15,147 bases of DNA from Anaerolineales bacterium (GTDB taxonomy: Bacteria > Chloroflexota > Anaerolineae > Anaerolineales > Villigracilaceae). How positions within the stretch are numbered: the stretch's first letter is position 1; every line of letters begins with the position of its first letter. The position numbers and the translations under genes were made by a program. Of the stretch, positions 1 to 7,075 are shown piece after piece. The notes under the pieces were generated by a model that was given only the letters and a program-made list of their open reading frames with translations, ran no database searches and had not been told where the DNA came from. Location of the stretch: NCBI GenBank assembly GCA_020847355.1, contig JADLCG010000062.1, positions 1 through 15,147 of the forward strand, written 5' to 3'.

Positions 1-1090
1 TCATAGATAAATGCGCGATTACGATCGCGCCGGCGGCAACGGGATATTTCCGCGCCACGCCTTTTAACTCATTGAATTGCAGAGAAAAAGATTCGCGTTT
101 GAGGATTGAAAGCCCCAGCGCCCAAACCGCCAATTCCAAGCCGCGCGGGAGGAGGAGCAAAAAGATGATATTAACAATTTCGGAAGATTTTAGCGTGAAA
201 GCTAAAAGCGCTAAGCCCGTCTCGGCGATGGCGGCGTACGCCATAATGCGCCCAAGTTGTTTTTGCGTAGCGGCAAACCAGCCAGCCGAGACGACCATCA
301 GCGTCCCAGCAACTTGTACCGCAGTGGAGAATTGCACGGAAGTTCTCAGCCACGTATAACGATCAAAAAAATCAAGCGCGAAAATTAATGTGAAGGTGGG
401 CAATGCCCAGAGCAGGAAGCCAGTTGCATAGGGAAAGGATTCTTCCGCCAACATAGGTATCCAATTGTTGAGCGGAAAAACGGCCAGTAGAAAAGCGAAG
501 CCTAAACCAAGCATTGTGCCGGCTTGCGTCGTCAGGCTTAGGTTGCCGGGTCCGGCTTCTACGCCGGCTAACATCCAGCCGGAAAATAGAATGAAAGGCA
601 TGGCTAAGGTTTGGTAGATGATAAAGCGTAGTACGCCGCGCTGTGGCTTTTGATAAGCCGGCACGAGCAGAACGATGATGAGCATTGCCGCAATTTCCAG
701 AATTAATGCGGCGAAGAGAAAAGGCTCAACGGCGATAGAAGCGGTGAGCAAGGCGACGATCATCAATCCATAGGCGACAAAGCGGTTGGCAGTTCCGGAG
801 GCTTGCGTGCCAAAAAACCATAAAGCTGAAACGCCATAGATTGCGGCGAGCAAGGGTCCATCTGCCGTGCCAAAGATAAAACTCCGCCCAAAAACTTGAA
901 CCGAGGCTGAGATCTTTAGGGAAAAATTCCCAATCAGCAAAGCGGTGTCAATGGGAAAAATCAAAGCGGTCAAGGAAAGAATTACGGAAACAACGCCGCC
1001 CAAAATGGCAGAAAAACGCTCTTGCACGAAGAAGAGCGTCAGCGCCCCAATCAGCAGGGGTATTAAAATCCAAATCACTGCGGCGTTCAT
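1..1090 (-). CDS. NuoN/NuoM-like proton-conducting membrane subunit (partial, 3' end outside window)
   Basis: The reading frame starts at the ATG at 1090 and stays open to the left edge, giving 363 visible residues. It is almost entirely hydrophobic, with many transmembrane helices. Marks of the antiporter-like subunits of complex I, group 4 hydrogenases and Mrp antiporters (Proton_antipo_M family) are visible. A helix carries Glu132 in a LEIAAM context, like the conserved Glu of NuoN/NuoM. PLNNWIP (about 206-212) corresponds to the usual P-L/F-H-x-W-L-P, with Asn in place of His. KQLGRIMAYAAIAETG (277-292) matches the family K-R-x-L-A-Y-S-S-I-x-x-x-G helix. The start overlaps the stop of the upstream gene by 4 bp (ATGA), with an AGGA at 1097-1100 six nt before it, so translational coupling is likely. 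The complex it belongs to cannot be fixed from the visible genes. Confidence 0.8.
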   Translation of the reverse strand, partial: MNAAVIWILIPLLIGALTLFFVQERFSAILGGVVSVILSLTALIFPIDTALLIGNFSLKISASVQVFGRSFIFGTADGPLLAAIYGVSALWFFGTQASGTANRFVAYGLMIVALLTASIAVEPFLFAALILEIAAMLIIVLLVPAYQKPQRGVLRFIIYQTLAMPFILFSGWMLAGVEAGPGNLSLTTQAGTMLGLGFAFLLAVFPLNNWIPMLAEESFPYATGFLLWALPTFTLIFALDFFDRYTWLRTSVQFSTAVQVAGTLMVVSAGWFAATQKQLGRIMAYAAIAETGLALLAFTLKSSEIVNIIFLLLLPRGLELAVWALGLSILKRESFSLQFNELKGVARKYPVAAGAIVIAHLSM

Positions 1091-1695
1091 TCTATTTCCT
1101 CTTCGGGCAGGGCTGTGGAATTTCTGCCGGCTAATAAAAGATAAGCCCCAAGCAAGCCCAGCCCAAGGTTGGTAGCCGCGAGCAAGCCGGTGACTAGAAT
1201 TGAGTTCTCAATAGCGGCGTAGATAATTTCAAAACCGGCGCTGAGCGTTAATAAACTAATGCTGATGCGTAAAATGTTGGAAGTTAAGCTGAGTTGAAGC
1301 AATCCCGCTCCGATCATTAACAACCCGCCGACGATTACGGGCAAGCCTAAGCCGGGCATGGCGGCTTCGATCCGTGAGGCGACGCTAAAAGTGACCAGCG
1401 CAATTACGCCGACCAATGCGGTTGAAAACCAATAATTATCAGGCGCGTTGGCGGCTTGTGTTTCTTCATCTTCCAAGCCGAGGCGCGTCATCCCTAAAAC
1501 GGCGATGACCATCCAGCCCGCCACCAATTTGACTGAGCCGATCACAAACGGTTGATGCCGCGCAACCAGCCAAAACACGGCGAGGTATTGTAGAGCTAAC
1601 GCGCCGAGTTGATAGCGCCAGTCCTTGCTGATGAACATCGCGCCGATAGAAACTAAGATCAAGCCCGTCATGCCCCATGAAATTACTAATTCCAT
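1087..1695 (-). CDS. HyfE/NuoK-like membrane protein of the antiporter operon
   Basis: This 202 aa protein has about six hydrophobic helices and a short acidic C-terminus (PEEEIE). The C-terminal half, roughly residues 115-190, has three closely packed helices with a Glu inside a helix (SAGFEIIYAAIENS). That resembles the three-helix NuoK/MrpC fold, and the total length is close to that of HyfE, the NuoK-like hydrogenase-4 component of about 215 aa. Family assignment is inference from length, topology and position between two antiporter-like subunits; I see no diagnostic motif. It starts 3 bp after the stop of the 516 aa gene. A purine run AAGGGGG (complement of 1706-1712) lies 10 nt before the ATG. 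It overlaps the next gene by 4 bp, so all three are co-transcribed. Confidence 0.65.
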   Translation of the reverse strand: MELVISWGMTGLILVSIGAMFISKDWRYQLGALALQYLAVFWLVARHQPFVIGSVKLVAGWMVIAVLGMTRLGLEDEETQAANAPDNYWFSTALVGVIALVTFSVASRIEAAMPGLGLPVIVGGLLMIGAGLLQLSLTSNILRISISLLTLSAGFEIIYAAIENSILVTGLLAATNLGLGLLGAYLLLAGRNSTALPEEEIE

Positions 1696-1698
1696 CTA

Positions 1699-3249
1699 TT
1701 ACGATCCCCCTTGCGTCATCAGAGAAATGAAGAGAATTAAAACCAGCAAAGTCCACATTAAGCCGCCGTCGCCTTCCAGCGCGGAATTGATCACCCGTAG
1801 GAAATAATCAATTGTGCGGTGAATGTTTGAGAGCGCGCCATATAAACCGGTTTGCCAGTTGAATGCGGAAGCGCTTTGGTGGGCGCGAATCGGATTCAGC
1901 AGGCGAAAACGCGGGGTTGCCCAAAACAGCCCAAAGGTCAGGAGGGTGGCGCTCACGGCGAGCAACCACGCGCCAATTTGACGCGCGCCGTCCCAGCCGA
2001 ATAATCCCAGCAATACTTGATCAAAAATCAAAAGACCAATGCTGATCGGGTAGACGGTTTTCATCCACGCCGGAAGCGTTTCAAGCGCATCCCGCCCGGA
2101 GGCGCGTAAGGCGTGGCGGATATAACCCGCCATAATCAGCGCTTGCGCGATGGCGATGAACGGAAAGAAGATTCCTAGATTGGTTAGCCAAGCTCCGGCA
2201 GTTAACGAAAAAGGAAGCGTGGAAAGGCTGAACACGCCGATTAACAAAGCGCGATTTACCCAGATGTGTTGAACCGAAGCGAGAAAGAGCGAACCGCCCA
2301 GCAAAATTAATGCGCATCCCCAACCAACTGCGCCCGCTGAATTGCCGCTCACCGCAGAGGCGACTGAAAGCGCCGCGAGGCTGATGACCCAATACGGTCT
2401 GCCGGATAATTCATCCGGCGCGCGAAGCCACATCCAGCCGCTGTAAATTCCGGCGGCGAGCGCTAGCGCTAATAAGATTGACGTGAGCGCGGGAGTCAAA
2501 CTGCCGCTTGGAATGCGGGCTAATACCGCCAAACTGGAAGCCGCAGAGACCAATCTTAACGAAGTCCCAAACCCGCGCTTCAGCGCTGAATCTGGCGAGT
2601 AAGGCAAATGGAGCGGTAACACACCCATCCTTAATCCGGCGGCGAGGATGAGATATACGCCGGCTCCCGCAGACATTGAAGCGAAACTTGGCGAAACGTG
2701 ATTGGAAGCGCTAATCACGTTTGCCCAAATTAACAACCCAATGCCAACGGCGCGAGTCGCAAAAGCGAAGGCTACTTTCTCGTTATTCTGCGAGCCTTTG
2801 ACCGCAAGCAGTTGATTGAATAATTCGGTTAGGTCTAGCGCCGCCCAAACCAATAATAAAGTTAGGGGATTATCTGCCGTAACTGCCAATAAGCCTAATC
2901 CGGTCAACGCAAGCGAACCAGCCCAGGCAATCGCGTTGACCAAGTTCAACGTCGTCACCGCCGCTAGTAAAACCGAGATGGCTAGCGTCGCCAAACTCAA
3001 CGCATAGGGCCAAGCGAGCCCATCGGCGCGAAAAGCTATCGGCGTGGAAAAGACTTTATTCGTTCCCCAGAGCGGCAAGGCAAAAGTGAAATTCATTTGC
3101 GTCTGCCATAAAAAAACGCTCACCAGCCCCAGCAACGCCCCGCCAATCGCCACTAACCAAGCGTAGCGTTCGGCAGGTTGATAAAAATTCAAGGCGATCA
3201 AAACGAGCGCCGTAATAAAAAAGATAGCGCATGAAATAACGATCAACAT
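1699..3249 (-). CDS. NuoL/MrpD-like proton-conducting membrane subunit
   Basis: This 516 aa protein is hydrophobic over nearly its whole length. FRADGL (72-77) matches the F-x-x-D-G-L/M segment found early in NuoL/M/N and MrpA/D. VAFAFATRAVG (159-169) resembles the NuoL helix with AFVVTRVGD, and GVLPLHLPYSPDS (209-221) matches the P-L/F-H-x-W-L-P loop. The canonical helix-5 W-E pair is not in its usual form: the region reads WAALDLTEL (135-143), with Asp139 and Glu142. The position just before PLH, where NuoL has Lys, carries Arg207. It therefore appears to be a divergent member, perhaps specialised or of altered conductance. It is the first gene of a three-gene minus-strand operon. Its start has no Shine-Dalgarno, and a TACAAT lies only 10 nt upstream, so its mRNA may be leaderless. 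Confidence 0.78.
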   Translation of the reverse strand: MLIVISCAIFFITALVLIALNFYQPAERYAWLVAIGGALLGLVSVFLWQTQMNFTFALPLWGTNKVFSTPIAFRADGLAWPYALSLATLAISVLLAAVTTLNLVNAIAWAGSLALTGLGLLAVTADNPLTLLLVWAALDLTELFNQLLAVKGSQNNEKVAFAFATRAVGIGLLIWANVISASNHVSPSFASMSAGAGVYLILAAGLRMGVLPLHLPYSPDSALKRGFGTSLRLVSAASSLAVLARIPSGSLTPALTSILLALALAAGIYSGWMWLRAPDELSGRPYWVISLAALSVASAVSGNSAGAVGWGCALILLGGSLFLASVQHIWVNRALLIGVFSLSTLPFSLTAGAWLTNLGIFFPFIAIAQALIMAGYIRHALRASGRDALETLPAWMKTVYPISIGLLIFDQVLLGLFGWDGARQIGAWLLAVSATLLTFGLFWATPRFRLLNPIRAHQSASAFNWQTGLYGALSNIHRTIDYFLRVINSALEGDGGLMWTLLVLILFISLMTQGGS

Positions 3250-3259
3250 AACGTCGGTA

Positions 3260-3268
3260 ATTGTATCA
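3260..3268 (-). promoter_or_regulatory. Extended -10 promoter of the antiporter-like operon
   Basis: Read on the minus strand this is TGATACAAT, an extended -10 (TGn plus TACAAT), ending 10 nt before the ATG at 3249. No good -35 hexamer is seen 16-18 nt further upstream, which fits an extended -10 promoter. The expected start site falls within a few nt of the ATG. Confidence 0.5.
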
Positions 3269-3302
3269 GTTTTATGACTGCCTAAATTTCCCCGCGCGCT
3301 TT

Positions 3303-3311
3303 TGGTACAAT
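3303..3311 (+). promoter_or_regulatory. Extended -10 promoter of the DUF3048 gene
   Basis: TGGTACAAT is an extended -10 whose last base is 6 nt before the ATG at 3318. The predicted transcription start is at or next to the A of the ATG. It is divergent from the minus-strand promoter 35 bp away, and no Shine-Dalgarno lies between it and the ATG. Confidence 0.5.
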
Positions 3312-3317
3312 CCCTTT

Positions 3318-4598
3318 ATGACTTTGCGTTTTTCATCGTGGACAAGACGAGGAATGTTTTCCTGTGTCTTGCTCTTTTTTATTTTGACTGCTTGCGCCGC
3401 TCCTGCTAACTTTGAAACTGTTTCTCCGCTTCCGGCTTCTCCCACGCTGACGCCTTTTTACCCTGAGCCAACTCAAGTGACTCCCTTCGTCGAAGGGCAT
3501 CTCTCGCCGTTAGAAGAGCCGACCTTCACGCCGTTTCCAAACCCAATTGCGCCGTCGGATAGCTACCTCCCGCCAGTGCAATTAGACGCTACCGAGACGG
3601 ATTTTTCTAATCTAGCCATTTACAACCCGCTCACTGGATTGTCAGTTCCCGATCCCACTTTATTAGAGCGCCGTCCTTTGGCGATCAAAATTGGCAACTC
3701 GCCAGATTATGTCCGCCCGCAATCTGGGTTGAGTTTGGCGGATGTAGTTTATGAATATTACATCGAATGGGGCGATTCGCGTTTCATCGCCGTCTTCTAT
3801 GGAAAAGATTCGCCGCATGTCGGTCCCGTCCGTTCCGGCAGATATTTTGACGAACATATTGCGCGCATGTACGACGCTTTCTTAGTTTTCAAATTCGCCG
3901 ACCCGCGCGAATTAAATTATCTCAAAGCCAGCGATATTTCCGATTTCTTGATTACTCCCGGCTTTGGCGCTTGTCCGCCGTTTGTGGACGGCGTAGATAA
4001 CCGCGATGATTACAATAATTATTTCTTTGACACGCGCCAGTGGGGAAGATGCGCCGCTCAAAAAGGCGTGGATAACAGCCCGCAGAGTTTGAACGGCGGA
4101 TTTTTCGCCGACAGCCCTCCCGACAGCGATTTGATCGTTAATCGCATTTACACGTATTTCTCAATCTATAATTACAACTATTGGCAATACGACGCTTCGT
4201 TTCGTAAATATTTCCGTTATCAAGAAGCCAACGATATGACCAACGGCAGAAAAGAAGCCTACGCTCCATTGACCGACGCCGAAACCCGTTTGCCCGTCAC
4301 GGCGGATAATGTGGTCGTATTGTTTGTGCCTTATACCTTTGCAAATCAATTTGAAGCTGAAGATGAAGTCTATCATGTGGATTTGCTCGATTATGGCAAC
4401 GCCTACATCTTTCGCGATGGCGTGGCGCTTCCCGCGCACTGGAATCGAGTGGACGAAAATCAGCCGCTCTTGCTCACTTCCTTGCTCGGTACGCCCATTT
4501 ATCTGAAGCCCGGCAATACATTTTATGAAGTGATCGGCGTGACTTCAAACTACACCCAAAATGGAACTGATTGGCTCTTTCAATTTGCCACGCCGTAA
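3318..4598 (+). CDS. DUF3048 (YerB-like) lipoprotein
   Basis: This 426 aa protein begins with basic residues, a hydrophobic segment and the lipobox LTAC (Cys at about residue 27), then a Pro/Thr-rich linker. It is thus expected to be a membrane-anchored exported lipoprotein. The body has the DUF3048 signature, with RRPLAIKIGNS, ADVVYEYYIE, SRFIAVFYG and VGPVRSGRYFD in the N-terminal domain. The C-terminal part (GNAYIFRDG, PIYLKPGNTFYEVIG) fits the DUF3048 C-terminal domain. The family is typified by Bacillus YerB and its biochemical role is not established. An in-frame ATG at 3261 would add 19 residues, but it lies upstream of the TACAAT and spoils the signal peptide, so I chose 3318. The gene appears monocistronic, followed by 165 bp holding a dispersed repeat. 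Confidence 0.88.
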   Translation: MTLRFSSWTRRGMFSCVLLFFILTACAAPANFETVSPLPASPTLTPFYPEPTQVTPFVEGHLSPLEEPTFTPFPNPIAPSDSYLPPVQLDATETDFSNLAIYNPLTGLSVPDPTLLERRPLAIKIGNSPDYVRPQSGLSLADVVYEYYIEWGDSRFIAVFYGKDSPHVGPVRSGRYFDEHIARMYDAFLVFKFADPRELNYLKASDISDFLITPGFGACPPFVDGVDNRDDYNNYFFDTRQWGRCAAQKGVDNSPQSLNGGFFADSPPDSDLIVNRIYTYFSIYNYNYWQYDASFRKYFRYQEANDMTNGRKEAYAPLTDAETRLPVTADNVVVLFVPYTFANQFEAEDEVYHVDLLDYGNAYIFRDGVALPAHWNRVDENQPLLLTSLLGTPIYLKPGNTFYEVIGVTSNYTQNGTDWLFQFATP

Positions 4599-4629
4599 AA
4601 TTGGGAGTGTCTAATTCTGTGGACTCTGC

Positions 4630-4676
4630 GCTCTCCGTGGTGAAAGGCTCTTTAGTCAATTCCTTTAGGCGCTTCC
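4630..4676 (+). repeat. Dispersed intergenic repeat, copy A
   Basis: A 47 bp segment beginning GCTCTCCGTGG and ending GCGCTTCC aligns to 11505-11550 in the same orientation, with 40 of 47 columns identical by hand alignment (one gap). It lies in the gap between the DUF3048 gene and the zinc-ribbon gene and is not coding on either strand as far as I can see. The rest of the gap (4599-4629 and 4677-4727) holds no recognisable feature. Confidence 0.7.
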
Positions 4677-4727
4677 GTAAATTTGAAAATACCCTATTAA
4701 TTCCATAGAAGCGCTAAAAGAATGGAT

Positions 4728-4733
4728 TACAAT
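4728..4733 (+). promoter_or_regulatory. Candidate -10 for the zinc-ribbon gene
   Basis: TACAAT lies 30 nt before the ATG at 4764, leaving a leader of about 20-24 nt that contains a Shine-Dalgarno. Just downstream, CCCAA-AC-TTGGG (4743-4754) is a small dyad whose GGG overlaps the Shine-Dalgarno, and AGCTAGCT (4755-4762) is palindromic. No convincing -35 is visible. Confidence 0.35.
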
Positions 4734-4763
4734 ACGAACATTCCCAAACTTGGGAGCTAGCTT

Positions 4764-5285
4764 ATGACTTTTGACCCGACCTTTTTGAGTAGCCTTTTGC
4801 TTGTGCTAACTGCCTTTGGCGGCGCTTTTCTCATCGCCTTGTGGATTAGCCTCATCGTTTGGACGCACCGCGATATTCGCGGACGCGCCCGCGACCCGCT
4901 CGTACAAACGCTGGCGGCTTTGCTGGTTGCCGCGCTCAACCTGCCCGGCGTATTGGTCTATTTGATTTTGCGTCCGCAACGAACTTTGGAAGAAGAATAT
5001 CAACGCACGCTGGAAGAAGAAGCCTTACTGCAAGCGCTGGAAGATTTGCCGCTCTGCCCGGGCTGTGAAAGGCGCGTCAAAGACGAATGGCAAGTTTGTC
5101 CCAATTGCCATACCAAACTAAAGAAAACCTGCCACAACTGCGCCAAACTGATGGAATTGCCCTGGAATATTTGCCCATATTGCGGAACGCCCGCCCCGGG
5201 TATGCGTATGGAAGCGACCAGCATGGAAGAAGCCCTGCGTAGCCTAAAGATTAGCGAAGATCCAAAAGAAGTGAAAATAGAATAA
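4764..5285 (+). CDS. Small membrane protein with double zinc-ribbon tail
   Basis: This 173 aa protein has two N-terminal hydrophobic helices (about 5-32 and 47-69), a charged helical linker, and two consecutive CxxC...CxxC zinc ribbons. The first uses Cys98, Cys101, Cys112 and Cys115, the second Cys123, Cys126, Cys137 and Cys140, as in DZANK/zinc-ribbon families. The linker contains the hexapeptide RTLEEE twice (73-78 and 81-86), suggesting an amphipathic helix or short coiled coil. The ribbons would sit in the cytosol next to the membrane, and may bind a protein or nucleic acid partner. I do not recognise a specific function. GGGAG at 4752-4756, 7 nt before the ATG, supports the start. The gene is a single transcription unit closed by an intrinsic terminator 5 bp after its stop. 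Confidence 0.8.
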   Translation: MTFDPTFLSSLLLVLTAFGGAFLIALWISLIVWTHRDIRGRARDPLVQTLAALLVAALNLPGVLVYLILRPQRTLEEEYQRTLEEEALLQALEDLPLCPGCERRVKDEWQVCPNCHTKLKKTCHNCAKLMELPWNICPYCGTPAPGMRMEATSMEEALRSLKISEDPKEVKIE

Positions 5286-5290
5286 AAGAA

Positions 5291-5330
5291 AATGCTCGAT
5301 CTAAAAAATCGAGCATTCTTATTATTTTCT
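5291..5330 (+). terminator. Intrinsic terminator of the zinc-ribbon gene
   Basis: A perfect 10 bp stem AATGCTCGAT / ATCGAGCATT (5291-5300 and 5308-5317) with a 7 nt loop is followed by the T-rich run CTTATTATTTTCT. The 5' side is A-rich (AATAAAAGAA), so it could also stop transcription on the other strand. It lies 5 bp after the TAA at 5285. Confidence 0.9.
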
Positions 5331-5343
5331 GATGTTATGCAGT

Positions 5344-5410
5344 ACTGCAAGATTCAGCTTGCAGTTTTGGGCAACATAAATGTTGCGGTACGAATAAAGC
5401 GCCTAAGGCG
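5344..5410. promoter_or_regulatory. Cluster of three inverted repeats upstream of the 175 aa gene
   Basis: Three dyads follow one another in the gap 5331-5440. ACTGCAA / TTGCAGT (5344-5350 and 5359-5365) has an 8 nt loop and is followed by TTTT. GCAACAT / ATGTTGC (5371-5377 and 5380-5386) has 2 nt between arms. CGCCT / AGGCG (5400-5404 and 5406-5410) has 1 nt between arms. The spacing suggests operators or a structured leader for the gene at 5441. No known riboswitch was recognised, and no clear -10/-35 pair was found. Confidence 0.4.
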
Positions 5411-5440
5411 AGTTAATTTTATCGGTTATAGAGGATATAT

Positions 5441-5968
5441 ATGAGCGAAAGTCAAATTCAAGGATATTTTTCATTTTCAAACGCCGACCTAGAAGCGAAT
5501 CGGCAGGGCAAACTTTCAGAGAAACAAACGAAACAAATCTCAGCCAACGATGATTTTGCCCAAAAATTTGTTCTGGGTTTGTTCGCTGTTTTGCTACTCA
5601 TTGCAATTTTATTCGCGTATCTCGCTTACGCTAAAAATAACAATATAGCCCTGTGGATTTGGGCAGTGATCTTTCTTTTAGGCGCGGGCTGGGCATTGCG
5701 CGGCGCCAGGACGAACGTGGATCGCACTGTGCAAAAGGCGGAAGGCGAAGTGCAATTTGTGAAAGTGGAAAAACAAACCGGCGCGAGCGTCACGCCTAGC
5801 GTCAGCCGCCAAACTGTGGCGAGCTATGAAATGCGCGTGGGCGGAGAAACCTTTGCAAACGCAAACCCTGCGCTCATTGACCAGATGCAAGGCGCTGTGT
5901 ACATTGTCTATTTTACAAAAGCCACCAAGCAAATTCTCTCGGTGGAATTTGTCTCTAAAGGAAAATGA
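5441..5968 (+). CDS. Two-helix membrane protein of unknown function
   Basis: This 175 aa protein has a polar N-terminus with SFSNADLEANRQGKLSEKQ (11-29), a segment that recalls small bacterial membrane proteins with a D-L-x-x-N-x-x-G-x-L-S/T-x-x-Q start. Two adjacent transmembrane helices follow (about 42-64 and 69-87), then a soluble C-terminal domain of about 85 residues rich in beta-prone sequence, ending in KILSVEF-like strands. The topology puts both termini on the same side, probably cytosolic. I cannot name a function. AGAGGA (5430-5435) lies 5 nt before the ATG. The last codons contain the Shine-Dalgarno of the next gene, which starts 3 bp after this stop, so the two are one operon. 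That pairing with an enolase-superfamily enzyme gives no obvious functional clue. Confidence 0.7.
   Translation: MSESQIQGYFSFSNADLEANRQGKLSEKQTKQISANDDFAQKFVLGLFAVLLLIAILFAYLAYAKNNNIALWIWAVIFLLGAGWALRGARTNVDRTVQKAEGEVQFVKVEKQTGASVTPSVSRQTVASYEMRVGGETFANANPALIDQMQGAVYIVYFTKATKQILSVEFVSKGK
5958..5962 (+). promoter_or_regulatory. Shine-Dalgarno that decides the TTG start of the MenC/racemase gene
   Basis: AAGGA lies inside the last codons of the upstream gene. It is 9 nt from the TTG at 5972 but only 2 nt from an out-of-frame ATG at 5965, so spacing favours TTG. The ATG at 5965 opens a five-codon reading frame that ends at 5982. Confidence 0.6.
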
Positions 5969-5971
5969 AAT

Positions 5972-7075
5972 TTGAAGATTGAAGCCCTTACGCTCCATCA
6001 TATATCCATGCCGTTGGTCGCGCCTTTTGAAACCTCTTTCGGGCGCGAAACCAACCGTCAGTGCGTCATCGTTGAGATTAAATCTGAAGGGTTGATCGGA
6101 TATGGCGAATGCGTCGCTTCGCGCGACCCGGGCTATAACTACGAAACGACCGGCACAAGCCTGCACATTCTCTCGGAATTTATCGCCCCGTTGATTTTAG
6201 GCAAGGATCTGAAAAACGCCGCCCACTTCCATGAAGTTGTCTCTGGCATTCGTGGACATCACCTAGCGAAAGCGGGCGTGGAGATGGCTTTATGGGATTT
6301 ACAAGGCAAGGCTTCTGGAAAATCACTGCGCGAACTATTCGGCGGAAAACGCGAAAAAGTTGAGGTGGGAGTCTCGATTGGGATTCAGCCATCCGCTCAG
6401 AGCTTGGTCCGAAGCGTGAGCGAATACATTCAACAAGGCTACGCGCGCGTCAAAATCAAAATTAAACCCGGGCGGGATGTGCAAGACGCTTCCGCAGTCC
6501 GCAAGGAATTTCCAAGCCTGCACTTACAAGTGGATGCGAACTCCGCTTATTCTTTGACGGATGTGGAAATTTTGAAACCGCTGGACGAATTGAATTTACT
6601 GTTGATCGAACAACCGCTATTTGAAGACGATATTTGGGATCATCATAAATTGCAGGCGCAATTCAAAACGCCGATTTGTTTGGATGAAAGCATTGTTTCG
6701 CCGCGCCATGCGCGTTATGCAATTGAGATGCAAGCCTGCAAAATTATCAACATCAAAGCGGGCAGGTTGGGCGGCTTGAGCCAAGCCCTGCTCACGCACG
6801 ATCTTTGCGCTGAAAATCAAATTCCGGTTTGGTGCGGCGGCATGTTAGAGACGGGCATTGGGCGCGCTTCCAACTTGGCTTTGGCTTCTTTGCCTAATTT
6901 TATTTTGCCCGGCGATCTTTCCGCTTCAGACCGTTATTATGCGCGCGATATCACCAACGAAAGATTTACCTTGAATTCGGATTCAACGATTGCCGTCCCC
7001 AGCGCGCCCGGGCTAGGCGTGACAATAGATCAATCCGCTTTGAAAGACTTTACGTTAAGTAAACGAACTTTTTGA
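5972..7075 (+). CDS. menC: o-Succinylbenzoate synthase / N-acylamino acid racemase (enolase superfamily)
   Basis: This 367 aa protein matches a full-length MenC/NSAR enzyme, with a capping domain at about 1-125 and a barrel after it. The catalytic set is complete: a KxK motif (Lys161, Lys163), the Mg2+ ligands Asp188 (VDAN), Glu213 (IEQPL) and Asp238 (LDES), and the second catalytic Lys262 (NIKAGR). Arg265 and the GGMLETGIGRA segment (289-299) are typical of the OSBS/NSAR branch. These enzymes dehydrate SHCHC to o-succinylbenzoate in menaquinone synthesis, or racemise N-acylated or N-succinyl amino acids; some do both. No other men gene is visible, so the main activity is undecided. The start is TTG, set by a Shine-Dalgarno 9 nt upstream. 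A GAGCG...CGCTC dyad spans the stop codon (7074-7088) but has no T-run after it. Confidence 0.87.
   Translation: MKIEALTLHHISMPLVAPFETSFGRETNRQCVIVEIKSEGLIGYGECVASRDPGYNYETTGTSLHILSEFIAPLILGKDLKNAAHFHEVVSGIRGHHLAKAGVEMALWDLQGKASGKSLRELFGGKREKVEVGVSIGIQPSAQSLVRSVSEYIQQGYARVKIKIKPGRDVQDASAVRKEFPSLHLQVDANSAYSLTDVEILKPLDELNLLLIEQPLFEDDIWDHHKLQAQFKTPICLDESIVSPRHARYAIEMQACKIINIKAGRLGGLSQALLTHDLCAENQIPVWCGGMLETGIGRASNLALASLPNFILPGDLSASDRYYARDITNERFTLNSDSTIAVPSAPGLGVTIDQSALKDFTLSKRTF

Noticed and set aside
3261..3317. In-frame N-terminal extension of the DUF3048 lipoprotein from an ATG at 3261
   Set aside because: It lies upstream of the extended -10 and would place 19 non-signal residues before a good lipoprotein signal peptide; the ATG at 3318 explains both.
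5678..6166. 162 aa minus-strand open frame across the junction of the membrane-protein and MenC genes
   Set aside because: It overlaps two well-supported plus-strand genes, has no recognisable domain and is rich in the Arg/His/Ala typical of antisense frames in such sequence.
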